From CBDESM01 sp965242485 (lineage in GTDB: Bacteria; Chloroflexota; Dehalococcoidia; Bin125): DNA of 64,000 nt. Both the position numbers and the translations under genes were made by a program. Under the pieces are notes generated by a model. The model worked only from the letters and a program-made list of their open reading frames with translations, searched no databases and had not been told where the DNA came from. The stretch spans positions 1,426,001-1,490,000 of the forward strand of contig CBDESM010000003.1 of the NCBI GenBank assembly GCA_965242485.1, read 5' to 3'. How positions within the stretch are numbered: the stretch's first letter is position 1; each line of letters starts with the position of its first letter. Below are positions 41,374-49,025 of the stretch, one piece after another.

Positions 41374-42298
41374 TCCGCTCCAGGCACGCCCGCCCGACGC
41401 CCTGCGCCTCTTCCCACGTGTACCAAGGCGGACTGTCGCCGATCCGCGACCAGATCCGGTGGATCACCGACAGCTTGTACATCTGATGCAGCATCCAGTA
41501 GCGCAGCTCCCGCGCCCCGCGCCCCGAACGCGCCAGCGAAGGCGCGGCCAGCGGCATCTCCTCCGGCGGCCCCGGCGCGCCCTTCAGCGCCGAGAGCGCC
41601 GTGATCAGGCCCCAGTCCGAAAGCGGATCGCCCAGGTTCGCCTGCTCCCAATCGACCACGCCCGCGATCCGTTCGCCGCGCACGAGGTAGTTGAAGACGT
41701 TGATGTCGCCGTGGCAGAGGCGCGGCGCCGGGCTGTCGGGCAGGTTCGCGCGGCAGGCCGCGGCCAGCTCCGCGATGAACGGATCGCCGTCGCAGCCGAA
41801 AGCCTCCGCCCGCGCCGCGACGAGCTCCAAGTCGCGCTCCGCCGACTCCGCGCCCGCCGCGGGCGGATCGAGGAACTCGAGTCCCGCCGCGCGCCAGTCG
41901 GCGTCGTGGATGCGATCCACCATCTCGCGGTACGACGCGAGCACGGCCGGCGTCATCGCGATCTGGCCCATGTGCGGCGCGTCGATCCAGGCCAGCACCG
42001 CGCAAGGCGCGCCCAGCGCGTTCTCCGCCGACTGCCCCAGCACTGCCGGCACCGGCACGCCGCTGTCCGCGAGGCACGCGATCACCCGCGCCTCGCGCAG
42101 CACGTCGTAGGGCTGGAAGATGCCTGCCTCCCGCTGCAAGCGCAGCACGACCGGCGCGCCGCCCCCGAGCTCCACCCGCCAAGTCAGGTTCGAGACGCCG
42201 CCGTCGAGCCGCTCGGCCGATTCGGCGACCGCCGCGATCCCGCAGTCCGCGAGGGCCCGCGTCGCCAGCCCGGGGGAAAGTTCGATGTCGGCCGACAT
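41363..42298 (-). CDS. Phosphotransferase, aminoglycoside phosphotransferase/choline kinase family
   Basis: A 311-aa kinase-like protein. The catalytic loop CHGDINVFNYLV (about 195-206) and the metal motif GVVDWEQANLGDP (about 213-225) are clear. N-terminal GGVSNLTWRVEL and VLRLQRE with the ATP-binding Lys position replaced by Arg/Gln are as in the acyl-CoA dehydrogenase-linked APH subgroup. Real antibiotic resistance is unlikely from sequence alone; this subgroup is common in fatty-acid and xenobiotic metabolism clusters. It is followed upstream by a thioesterase gene 9 bases away, in the same orientation. Confidence 0.85.
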   Translation of the reverse strand: MSADIELSPGLATRALADCGIAAVAESAERLDGGVSNLTWRVELGGGAPVVLRLQREAGIFQPYDVLREARVIACLADSGVPVPAVLGQSAENALGAPCAVLAWIDAPHMGQIAMTPAVLASYREMVDRIHDADWRAAGLEFLDPPAAGAESAERDLELVAARAEAFGCDGDPFIAELAAACRANLPDSPAPRLCHGDINVFNYLVRGERIAGVVDWEQANLGDPLSDWGLITALSALKGAPGPPEEMPLAAPSLARSGRGARELRYWMLHQMYKLSVIHRIWSRIGDSPPWYTWEEAQGVGRACLERINS

Positions 42299-42307
42299 GC
42301 GCCGAGG

Positions 42308-42736
42308 CTACTTGCCCGTCTGCGCGATCGCGTAGGTCACCCGCGCCTTCGCGATCAGCCCGCCGTCCTCATTGGTCAGGTCCACATCCCCCACCGCCAG
42401 CGCGCGTCCCTTCTTGATCACGTTCGACTCGACCCGGACCAGCTTGCCCACGGCCGGCCGCAGGTACGAGATGTTCAGCTCGCAGGTGCCCCGCATCTGC
42501 TCCCCGCGCCGGCAGGTCGTCAGCACCGACGACACGACCGCGATGTCGGCCAGCGTCGCCAGAATTCCGCCGTGCACCGAATCGCCCACGCCGCCGCCGA
42601 CCTCTTTCGTGATCGGCATCTCGAACACCGTGCGCCCGCGCCCGATCTCGACCAGCCGCTCCCCGTGCATCGAAGAAGCGCTATAGCGCGCTTGGATCAT
42701 CGGCAGCGGTACCAGCCAGTCGGCCTCTTCGCTCAT
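42308..42736 (-). CDS. PaaI-like hotdog-fold thioesterase
   Basis: A 142-aa acyl-CoA thioesterase of the PaaI family. The active-site loop VHGGILATLAD (about 54-64) carries the HGG motif and the catalytic Asp. The later RGTCELNISYLRPAVGKL strand and KARVTYAI end are typical. The substrate is probably an aromatic or medium-chain acyl-CoA but is not defined by the sequence. The start ATG at 42736 is followed closely upstream by rpmJ on the same strand. Confidence 0.88.
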   Translation of the reverse strand: MSEEADWLVPLPMIQARYSASSMHGERLVEIGRGRTVFEMPITKEVGGGVGDSVHGGILATLADIAVVSSVLTTCRRGEQMRGTCELNISYLRPAVGKLVRVESNVIKKGRALAVGDVDLTNEDGGLIAKARVTYAIAQTGK

Positions 42737-42757
42737 GGCGCAGCCGCGCCGCCGCCG

Positions 42758-42874
42758 TCAGCCCTGCCGCTGCTTGTTGCGCGGGTTGCGCTTGTTGATG
42801 ATGTACACGCGCCCCTTGCGGCGGACGATCTGGTCGCCGCGGGCCCGCTTCTTGACCGATGCGCGTACCTTCAC
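42758..42874 (-). CDS. rpmJ: 50S ribosomal protein L36, cysteine-free form
   Basis: A 38-aa ribosomal protein in the large subunit. It starts with GTG at 42874, preceded by GGAGGG. The frame reads KVRASVKKRARGD, QIVRRKGRVYIINKRNP and RNKQRQG, the L36 pattern. The four zinc-binding residues of the common form (Cys-x-x-Cys, Cys and His) are absent, so this is the C-minus version. Paralogous forms allow growth without zinc in some bacteria; whether this genome has another L36 cannot be seen. Confidence 0.93.
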   Translation of the reverse strand: MKVRASVKKRARGDQIVRRKGRVYIINKRNPRNKQRQG

Positions 42875-43033
42875 CGTCGTCCCTCCGAAAGCGCGATCCG
42901 GGAGTTCGATTCGCCCGCTCACGCTACCACAGCAGACTGATCGTCTTGCCGGCCGATGAGCATTGTGGAAACTGTGGCTAGACTGGAATCGTATGTTCTT
43001 CACGATCAATCGGCCCGCCATCAGGACGCCCCG

Positions 43034-44293
43034 GTGACCGCTCCCCTGACCGCGCCGCTGCGCGCGCGCCGGAAGCGCCGCGCGGCCGTCGCCGAAGAGC
43101 CGTCCGACGGCGCCCTGATCTCCTCGCCCGCCGAGGTCGCGGCGCTGGCCGACTCGATCCGCGCCCACGGCGTCATGGGCCTCGATACCGAATTCATCAC
43201 CGAGCGGACCTACCGCCCGCGCCTCGCCCTCGTCCAAGTTTCGACGCCCGACGGCGATCGGATCATCGACCCGCTCGCCCCCGGCGAACCCGACGCCCCG
43301 ATCTGGGAGTGCATGGCCGACCCCGCCGTGACCACCGTCGTCCACGCGCACCAGCAGGAGACGCGCTTCTGCATCGAGCGCGCCGGCCGGCCCCCGGCCA
43401 ACCTCTTCGATGTGCAGCTCGCCGCCGCCTTCGCCGGCCACCGTTATCCGATCGGCTACTCCTCGCTCGTCGCCGCCGAGCTCCGCCGCGACTCGGCCGA
43501 GTCGCAGTCCCGCACCGAATGGACCCGCCGCCCGCTCTCGCCCGCCCAGATCCGCTACGCGGCCGACGACGTGCACTGGCTGCTGCCGCTGCACCGCAAA
43601 TTGAGCCGCCGCCTCGCCGATTCCGGACGCCTCGACTGGCTGGAAGAGGAGACCGGAGCAGTCGTCGCCGCCACCGCCGCGAGCGGCCCGGGCGAGCCCA
43701 GGTGGCGCAAGATCGGCGGCGCCGGCAAGCTCGGTCCGCGCTCGCTGGCCGCGCTCCGCGAGCTGAGCGAGTGGCGCGACCGCGAGGCCGCCCGCGCCGA
43801 CCTCCCGCTCAAGCGCATCGCCCGCGACGACATCCTCGCGTCCGTGGCTGCGGCCCTGCCCCGCTCGCTCGATGATCTGATGCGCATCCGCGGCGCGGCG
43901 GAGATGCCGCGGCGCCACCGCGTCCCGTTCCTCGACGCCGTCGCCCGCGCCCACGATCTGCCCGAACGCGATCTGCCCGAACGCATCCGCGCCAACCGCG
44001 CCCCCAGCTCGGCCAAAGCGCTGCACCGCTTCCTCGAAGCCGTGCTCGAATCCGCCTGCGCCGACCACGGCGTCGACGCCGGCCTTACCGCCAACGCAGC
44101 CGACCTCAACGAGCTGATCGCCGCCCGGCTCAAGCCCCGGGCGGGCGGACGCGAGCCGCGCCTGCTCTCCGGCTGGCGGCGCGACGTCTGCGGACTCCAG
44201 CTCTGCGAGGCCATCGACGGCCGCGTCGCCCTGCGCATCGGCAACCCGCGCGCTAAGCGCCCGCTCGTGGCCGGCCCCGCCGCGACCGCGTGA
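43034..44293 (+). CDS. rnd: Ribonuclease D (3'-5' exonuclease with HRDC domain)
   Basis: Exoribonuclease that trims tRNA 3' ends; 419 aa from GTG 43034, which has AGGA upstream. An ATG at 42956 would add 26 residues but lacks a ribosome site and precedes a TGGCTAGACT -10-like element. Exo I has Asp51 and Glu53 in GLDTEF. Exo II reads HAHQQETRF, with Glu where Asp is usual. Exo III is YAADDVHWLLPL. The HRDC part follows from about residue 215 with LAALRELSEWRD. Its stop overlaps the ABC ATPase start. Confidence 0.9.
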   Translation: MTAPLTAPLRARRKRRAAVAEEPSDGALISSPAEVAALADSIRAHGVMGLDTEFITERTYRPRLALVQVSTPDGDRIIDPLAPGEPDAPIWECMADPAVTTVVHAHQQETRFCIERAGRPPANLFDVQLAAAFAGHRYPIGYSSLVAAELRRDSAESQSRTEWTRRPLSPAQIRYAADDVHWLLPLHRKLSRRLADSGRLDWLEEETGAVVAATAASGPGEPRWRKIGGAGKLGPRSLAALRELSEWRDREAARADLPLKRIARDDILASVAAALPRSLDDLMRIRGAAEMPRRHRVPFLDAVARAHDLPERDLPERIRANRAPSSAKALHRFLEAVLESACADHGVDAGLTANAADLNELIAARLKPRAGGREPRLLSGWRRDVCGLQLCEAIDGRVALRIGNPRAKRPLVAGPAATA

Positions 44294-45348
44294 CGCCTCC
44301 CGCTCCCGTCCTCGCCGCGCGCGCCCTCAGCGTCGGCTACGGCCGCCGCCGCCCCGTGCCGGTGCTCGAAAACCTCGACCTCGAAGCCCGCCCCGGCGAG
44401 CTGATCGCGCTGCTCGGGCCCAACGGCGCCGGCAAATCGACCCTGCTCCGCACCCTCGCCGGCCTCCAGCGCCCCCTCGCCGGCCGCGTCGAGCTCGGCG
44501 GCGCGCCCCTCTCCCGGCTCTCCGCCGGCGAGCGCGCCCGCCGCCTCGCCGTGGTCCTGACCGACCCGATCGACGCCGCCCAGCTCAGCGCCCGCGACGT
44601 CGTCGGCCTCGGCCGCGCGCCCCACGCCGGCTTCAGCGGACGCCTCTCCCGCGAAGACGCCGGGATCGTCGACCGCGCCTTCCGCAGCGCCGCGGCCGCG
44701 CACCTCGCCGACCGCCGCCTCTCCTCGCTCTCCGACGGCGAGCGCCAGCGCGTGATGATCGCCCGCGCGCTCGCGCAGGCCCCCTCGGTGATGCTGCTCG
44801 ACGAGCCGACCGCGTTCCTGGACCTCCCCGCGCGGGCCGAAACGATCTCCCTGCTCCGCCGCCTCGCCCACCGCGAAGGCCGCGCCACCATCATCGCCAC
44901 CCACGACTTCGAGGCCGCGCTGCGCCATTGCGACGCGCTCTGGCTGATCTGCCCCGGCGGGCAGGTCGCCGTCGGCGCGCCCGAAGACCTCGCGCTAGAC
45001 GGCGCGCTCGCCCGCGTCTTCGGCGACCGCGCCCTGACCTTCGCCCCCTCGCGGATGTCCTACGAATCCGACCAAGGCGCACGCGGCCTCCAGATCGCCG
45101 TCCAAGGCGACGGCCTCGCGGCCGACTTGGCCCGCTTCGCCCTCCGCCGCGCCGGCTGCGAGGTCGCCGATCGAGCGGCGCGGCACCGCGTGCAAGTGGC
45201 CGCGGCCGGCGGCGTCGCGGAATGGACGGCGACCGGGCCCGGCGGCTGTTCGGCCAGCGGGCGGAGCTTGGGTGATCTATCGGCGTGGGCGCGCTACGCT
45301 ATGGAGGCGATGCCCGGTAGCTCAATTGGTAGAGCGGGCGGCTGTTAA
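44290..45348 (+). CDS. ABC transporter ATP-binding protein (FecE/BtuD-like), running into tRNA-Asn
   Basis: A 352-aa ATPase of the iron-siderophore/cobalamin/haem importer class. Walker A GPNGAGKS is at about 43-50, signature LSSLSDGERQRV near 149 and Walker B VMLLDEPTAFLD near 171, with H-loop ATHD. The core ends near 250. The extra 100 residues are poorly conserved-looking, and the last 13 codons lie in the tRNA-Asn gene, where the TAA stop falls in the anticodon loop. Start and RNase D stop overlap (GTGA). No permease or binding protein gene is adjacent, although the BtuF-like protein is encoded elsewhere in the window. Confidence 0.85.
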   Translation: MTPPAPVLAARALSVGYGRRRPVPVLENLDLEARPGELIALLGPNGAGKSTLLRTLAGLQRPLAGRVELGGAPLSRLSAGERARRLAVVLTDPIDAAQLSARDVVGLGRAPHAGFSGRLSREDAGIVDRAFRSAAAAHLADRRLSSLSDGERQRVMIARALAQAPSVMLLDEPTAFLDLPARAETISLLRRLAHREGRATIIATHDFEAALRHCDALWLICPGGQVAVGAPEDLALDGALARVFGDRALTFAPSRMSYESDQGARGLQIAVQGDGLAADLARFALRRAGCEVADRAARHRVQVAAAGGVAEWTATGPGGCSASGRSLGDLSAWARYAMEAMPGSSIGRAGGC

Positions 45349-45386
45349 CCGCTAGGTTACGGGTTCAAGTCCTGTCCGGGCAGCCA
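45311..45386 (+). tRNA. tRNA-Asn(GTT), CCA encoded
   Basis: A 76-base cloverleaf with acceptor TGCCCGG pairing CCGGGCA, D-arm GCTCAATTGGTAGAGC, anticodon loop CTGTTAA (GTT), T-arm GGGTTCAAGTCCTG and encoded CCA at 45384-45386. Its first 38 bases are also the 3' end of the ABC ATPase reading frame. Confidence 0.96.
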
Positions 45387-45472
45387 CTTCTTCTTCAACC
45401 ATCGCACCGCCCGAGCGGCCCCGGCCGCAAGGCGGCCCGCAGTTTTCGCGTCGGAATGCGCCGGATCGGGGA

Positions 45473-45546
45473 TGGCTGCCGCGCCAGGGTTCGAACCTGA
45501 ACTGAGGGATTCAAAGTCCCTAGTGCTACCGTTACACTACGCGGCA
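45473..45546 (-). tRNA. tRNA-Gln(TTG), CCA encoded
   Basis: A 74-base cloverleaf read on the minus strand. The acceptor is TGCCGCG/CGCGGCA, the anticodon stem AGGGA/TCCCT with loop CTTTGAA (TTG), the T-arm has GGTTCGAACC, and CCA is encoded. It lies in a three-tRNA group with Asn and Leu. Confidence 0.95.
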
Positions 45547-45563
45547 ATCAGAACGGATGATCG

Positions 45564-45651
45564 TGGTGCCGAAGGCCGGACTCGAACCGGCACGAGCGTG
45601 AAGCCCAACGGTTTTTGAGACCGTCGCGTCTGCCAATTCCGCCACTTCGGC
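45564..45651 (-). tRNA. tRNA-Leu(CAA), CCA encoded
   Basis: An 88-base class II tRNA with the long variable arm. The acceptor is GCCGAAG/CTTCGGC, the anticodon loop CTCAAAA (CAA), the variable arm TGGGCTTCACGCTC, the T-arm GGTTCGAGTCC, and CCA is encoded at 45566-45564. It lies 17 bases upstream of tRNA-Gln on the same strand. Confidence 0.95.
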
Positions 45652-45737
45652 CCCCGTTCCCGGAATCCGCAGTCTACCACTGCCGCACACCTTCGACGCC
45701 CCTGCAATCGGATATCCTCGCGCGCAGGGAGCCCCGC

Positions 45738-46328
45738 ATGCCCGTCGCCGCCGCCGACTTGAAAGCCATTGTCGCCGTCGCCGGCGAAGCGGTCGCCGAT
45801 GTTGACGACGCCGCCCTCCGCGAGATCGCCTACCGCGTCGTACTCGAGCGCCTCTTGGACCGATCCCCGACGATCGCGCATGCCTGCAGCGAACTCGCAG
45901 CGCAGGGTGAAGGCGAGTGGGGAGTCTGGCCCCCTCGAACGGAACAAGCGCGCGCCGATGAGGTCGCCGCTTACTTCAGTATCACCCCCGAACAAGCAGT
46001 CGACGTTTTCGATCTCAGCTCAGTCGAGCCCGCGGTCAGGCTGCCATGGTCCCAGATTCCCGCGGATCACGATGCTGCTGCCCGCAAGCTCGCGCTGCTC
46101 GCCGTCGGCATCCGCGCTTCGCTCGGCCTTGATGCGACCACGGCGCACGTGGCTTGTTCTCTCCGCGCCCATCGAATTCCGCACGCTTCCACTGCCTGCG
46201 ATGTCGCCCGTGAGATGGCGGAATTCAAGATCATCAGCCGCCCCGGCCGATTCGGCCCCATCGTCCGCCTCAATAAGTTCGGAGTCGAGCGGGTTCGCGC
46301 GGCCGTGGCCGATCTGATCGCGTCGTGA
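45738..46328 (+). CDS. Hypothetical protein with C-terminal winged-helix-like segment, partner of the HEPN-like protein
   Basis: A 196-aa protein I do not recognise. The ATG at 45738 has AGGGAG upstream and a TATCCTCGC element at 45713. Residues 1-60 are helical (LKAIVAVAGEAVADVDDAALREIAYRV and on), and a Trp/Pro-rich linker follows. The C-terminal 60 residues (ACDVAREMAEFKIISRPGRF and VRLNKFGVERVRAAVADLI) look like a winged helix. Its TGA overlaps the GTG of the next gene, so both are co-translated. It stands directly beside the tRNA-Leu gene. Antitoxin, regulator or partner of the HEPN-like protein are all possible. Confidence 0.65.
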   Translation: MPVAAADLKAIVAVAGEAVADVDDAALREIAYRVVLERLLDRSPTIAHACSELAAQGEGEWGVWPPRTEQARADEVAAYFSITPEQAVDVFDLSSVEPAVRLPWSQIPADHDAAARKLALLAVGIRASLGLDATTAHVACSLRAHRIPHASTACDVAREMAEFKIISRPGRFGPIVRLNKFGVERVRAAVADLIAS

Positions 46329-46759
46329 ACGACGACTCGGCGCTCGACGTTCGCCGCCTCCCGCTGCGTCCGCCGCGTGCCCTCGATCTCTTCGCCAGCG
46401 GCTATCCGACCGACTCGGTGAGAATCGCCGCCCAGCAGTTCATTGAAGATGTCCGGTCCCGGTCGCAACGCGAAGACCTCGACGGGGCCGCGCTCATGCA
46501 CGCGGTGTTCCAGCCCGACCGACCGGCCCTCGCATTTCCCGGAAAGAGGGATCGCAATTGGCGCAATCGGCAGAATGGCTTCCGCTTCTTGGCGGCCGGG
46601 CTGGTTATGCATGTCCGCAACAGCCTCGCGCACACGCCCGATGACGTTTATCCGCCCGAAGAAGCCTATGAATGGCTCGCCGCGATCTGCGCCCTTCAGC
46701 GCCTCTTGGAACGCACCGTTCCGGTTGATCCCGATTTCGACTCGGAGTTCCCGCCTTAG
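46325..46759 (+). CDS. TIGR02391/Ymh-like protein with HEPN-type RNase motif
   Basis: A 144-aa protein with GTG start overlapping the previous stop. The pattern DLFASGYPTDSVRIAAQQF, then NGFRFLAAGLVMHVRNSLAH, then EEAYEWLAAICALQRLL matches the TIGR02391 (Ymh) family. The RNSLAH at 98-103 is an R-N-x-x-x-H motif, the catalytic signature of HEPN ribonucleases. Such domains serve as toxins or abortive-infection effectors in many systems. Partner choice and tRNA-side location suggest a small mobile or defence module. Activity is inferred. G+C (39 of 60 in a counted stretch) is slightly below its surroundings. Confidence 0.72.
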   Translation: MNDDSALDVRRLPLRPPRALDLFASGYPTDSVRIAAQQFIEDVRSRSQREDLDGAALMHAVFQPDRPALAFPGKRDRNWRNRQNGFRFLAAGLVMHVRNSLAHTPDDVYPPEEAYEWLAAICALQRLLERTVPVDPDFDSEFPP

Positions 46760-48033
46760 ATGCTCGGTTCGGGAGTTTCGGCATCCTCTGCCGCCAGCTT
46801 GCGGAAGCCGATCAGGGTGATCCGGCGCTCGTCCGACTCGCGGACCGTCCAGCGGTGGCCGTGCAGATCGAGCGACTCGCCCGTGCGCGGGATGCGGTGG
46901 AAGCGGTTGATCAGCATCCCTGCCGCCGTCTCCGCTTCTTCGCCTTCCAGTTCCAGTTCGAACTCGACCGCCAGGTCGGTCAGGCTCCGCTGCCCCTCGA
47001 CCAGCGCCTCGCCCGCGATCCGCACCCGCACCGGCTCCTCGCCCGAGCCCGCCTCGCTGCGGATGTTGCCCACCACCAGCTCCAGGATGTCCTCCAGCGT
47101 GACCAGCCCCGAGATGTCGCCGAACTCGTCCACCAGCAAGGTCAGGTGATCTCCTGTCCGCTGCATCCGGGCCAGCACCTGCTGCACCGACGCCCGCTCC
47201 GAATCGATCAGCGCCTCGCGCATCACCTCGCGCACCTTCCGCTCCGCGCCGCCTTCCCCCAGCGCCTTCAGCACGTCGGCGCCGTGCAGGTAGCCGGCCA
47301 TTTGCGACGGCGCTCGGCCCGCCGTCACCGGCAGCCGCTGGAAGCCGGCCGCGCCGAACGCCCGCGCCGCCGCCGCCAGCGTCTGTTCCGCGTCGATCGT
47401 CGCGAACTGCACCCGCGCCGTCATGATCCGCCGCACCTGCGTCTCCGCCAGCCGCAGCGCGCCCAGCAGCACCGACGTGTCCTCCCGTTCCAGCTCGCCC
47501 TGCTCGCGCGACAGCGAGATCGCCGTGCGGATCTCCCCCAGCGTCAGCGCCGTCCGCGCCTCGGCCTCGCCGCTGGCCAGCCGGATCCACCAGCGCGAAA
47601 ACGCGTCCAGCGCGAGTACGGCCGGGGCCGCCAGCCGCGTCCAGGCCGCCATCGGCAGCGAATACAGCCGCGCCACCCGCAGGTTGTGCTGCAGCGCCAG
47701 CGACTTCGGCCCGATCTCGCCGAAGATCACCAGCAGCACCGTGACCAAGATCGTCGCGATCAGCAGCCCCGCGCCGCCGCTGATCCAGGTCGCCACCAGC
47801 GCCGTGCCGACCGCCGCCGCGCCCGTGTTGATCAGGTTGTTGCCCAGCAGGATCGCGGCCAGCAGCCGCCGCGGGTTGGCCAGCAGCGCCGCCGCCCGCT
47901 CCGCGCCCGGCAGCCTCCGCCTCCGCTCGTGCTCCAGGCGCACGCCCTCCGCCGAGAGGTACGCCGTCTCCGCGCTCGAAAAGAACGCCGACAGCGCCAG
48001 CAGCACGATCAGCAGGACGATGTAGGTGACCAC
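46756..48033 (-). CDS. HlyC/CorC (CNNM) family membrane protein with CBS domains
   Basis: A 425-aa integral membrane protein. The N-terminal DUF21 domain has about four spans (VTYIVLLIVLLALSAFFSSA opening, then LLGNNLINTGAAAVG and VTVLLVIFGEIGPKSLA). Two CBS domains follow (about 195-320), and a C-terminal CorC/HlyC domain ends with GHRWTV and RITLIGFRKL. Members transport or regulate magnesium or cobalt. The start is GTG at 48033 with GGAG upstream. It converges with the HEPN-like gene, the stop codons overlapping. Confidence 0.9.
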   Translation of the reverse strand: MVTYIVLLIVLLALSAFFSSAETAYLSAEGVRLEHERRRRLPGAERAAALLANPRRLLAAILLGNNLINTGAAAVGTALVATWISGGAGLLIATILVTVLLVIFGEIGPKSLALQHNLRVARLYSLPMAAWTRLAAPAVLALDAFSRWWIRLASGEAEARTALTLGEIRTAISLSREQGELEREDTSVLLGALRLAETQVRRIMTARVQFATIDAEQTLAAAARAFGAAGFQRLPVTAGRAPSQMAGYLHGADVLKALGEGGAERKVREVMREALIDSERASVQQVLARMQRTGDHLTLLVDEFGDISGLVTLEDILELVVGNIRSEAGSGEEPVRVRIAGEALVEGQRSLTDLAVEFELELEGEEAETAAGMLINRFHRIPRTGESLDLHGHRWTVRESDERRITLIGFRKLAAEDAETPEPSI

Positions 48034-48103
48034 TTCGGCTCCATCCGGCGCGCGACCGCTTCCGCCGGGGCCGCGCAGCCGATCGGTACGGTAGCCTGCG
48101 CAT

Positions 48104-48232
48104 ATGACGACGCAGACGGAACCGCTCACCATCGCCGACGCCGCCCGGTCCGCCGGCATCCCCGAAACGGAACTGGCCTCGGCGATCGCGGCCGCGGCCG
48201 CCGAGGCCGAGCGGCCCACCGCCCGCAGTTGA
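48104..48232 (+). CDS. Small HTH-like protein (42 aa)
   Basis: ATG at 48104 opens a 42-codon frame whose middle reads LTIADAARSAGIPETELASAI, like a helix-turn-helix pair, with an Ala-rich end. A TAGCCT element lies 10 bases upstream, which would mean an almost leaderless transcript. It diverges from the CorC gene. Length and composition are marginal; it may be real or chance. Confidence 0.35.
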   Translation: MTTQTEPLTIADAARSAGIPETELASAIAAAAAEAERPTARS

Positions 48233-48315
48233 ACGATCCCCGGGCCTGCGTTGCAGGTCAGCGCCTTCGCCGCCGGCAGGCTCTTCGTCGCGGATCGAAC
48301 GGATCGGAACGCCGA

Positions 48316-48999
48316 GTGGGCGATCACGCTCCCCTAGACGCCCGCCCCGCCGGCGTCATCTTCGACCTCGACGGCACCCTCGCCGACACCGAGCCGCTCG
48401 TGATCGGCTGCATGCTCGAGGCCATCGGCGCGGTCGGCTTGCCCGTCAGCGAAGAGCGCCTGCTCGAATTCATCGGCCCGCCCCTGCCGATCATGCTCCA
48501 CCAGATGTACGAGATTGCGGAGGAAGACGCGATGCGCGTCTACCGCGACTACCTGCGCCGCTACGCCGCCGACTACCTCCCGCGCACCCGCCCGTTGCCC
48601 GGCGCCCAAGAGCTGCTCGACGCGCTCCGCGATGCCCGCGTCCCGCTCGCCCTCGTCACCAACAAGCGCGAAGACGCCGGCCGCAAGTCCATCGAGGTGC
48701 TCGGCTGGACCGACCGCTTCATCACCATCGTCGGCGCGAACACCGCCATCGCGGCCAAGCCCGACCCGGCTCCGATCCGCCACGCGCTCGGCTTCCTCGG
48801 CTCCCGCGCCGGGGAAACCGCCATCGTCGGCGACACCGAATCCGACATGGGCGCGGGCGCGACCGCCGGCCTCGCCGCCATCATCGGCCTCGTCGGCGTC
48901 CGCAGCGCCGAATTCCTCCGCGAACGCGGCGCGACCGCCACCGCCGATTCCCTCCGCGAAGTCCGCGATCTGCTCCTCGCCCCGCCGCCCCCCGGCTAA
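48316..48999 (+). CDS. HAD family hydrolase, phosphoglycolate phosphatase-like
   Basis: A 227-aa haloacid-dehalogenase superfamily phosphatase. Motif I FDLDGTLADT gives Asp17/Asp19, motif II is the T in LVTNKRED, motif III the Lys in AAKPDPAP, and motif IV GDTESDMGAG. The helical cap between motifs I and II fits the Gph/PGMB branch. Substrates may include phosphoglycolate, sugar phosphates or pyrophosphate. The GTG start at 48316 has only a weak upstream site; the next in-frame start is well inside motif I, so this one is favoured. The DNA methylase gene follows after 26 bases. Confidence 0.88.
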   Translation: MGDHAPLDARPAGVIFDLDGTLADTEPLVIGCMLEAIGAVGLPVSEERLLEFIGPPLPIMLHQMYEIAEEDAMRVYRDYLRRYAADYLPRTRPLPGAQELLDALRDARVPLALVTNKREDAGRKSIEVLGWTDRFITIVGANTAIAAKPDPAPIRHALGFLGSRAGETAIVGDTESDMGAGATAGLAAIIGLVGVRSAEFLRERGATATADSLREVRDLLLAPPPPG

Positions 49000-49025
49000 A
49001 CTCCCCCGCACCGGAGGAGGCGCGG

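Noticed and set aside
41363..42298. Aminoglycoside resistance gene
   Set aside because: The kinase motifs are those of the wider APH/choline kinase family, and the setting with acyl-CoA enzymes does not suggest antibiotic resistance.
46855..48315. Long plus-strand frame before the HAD motif
   Set aside because: It is the antisense shadow of the CorC-like gene. Only the part from GTG 48316 has HAD motifs and proper composition.
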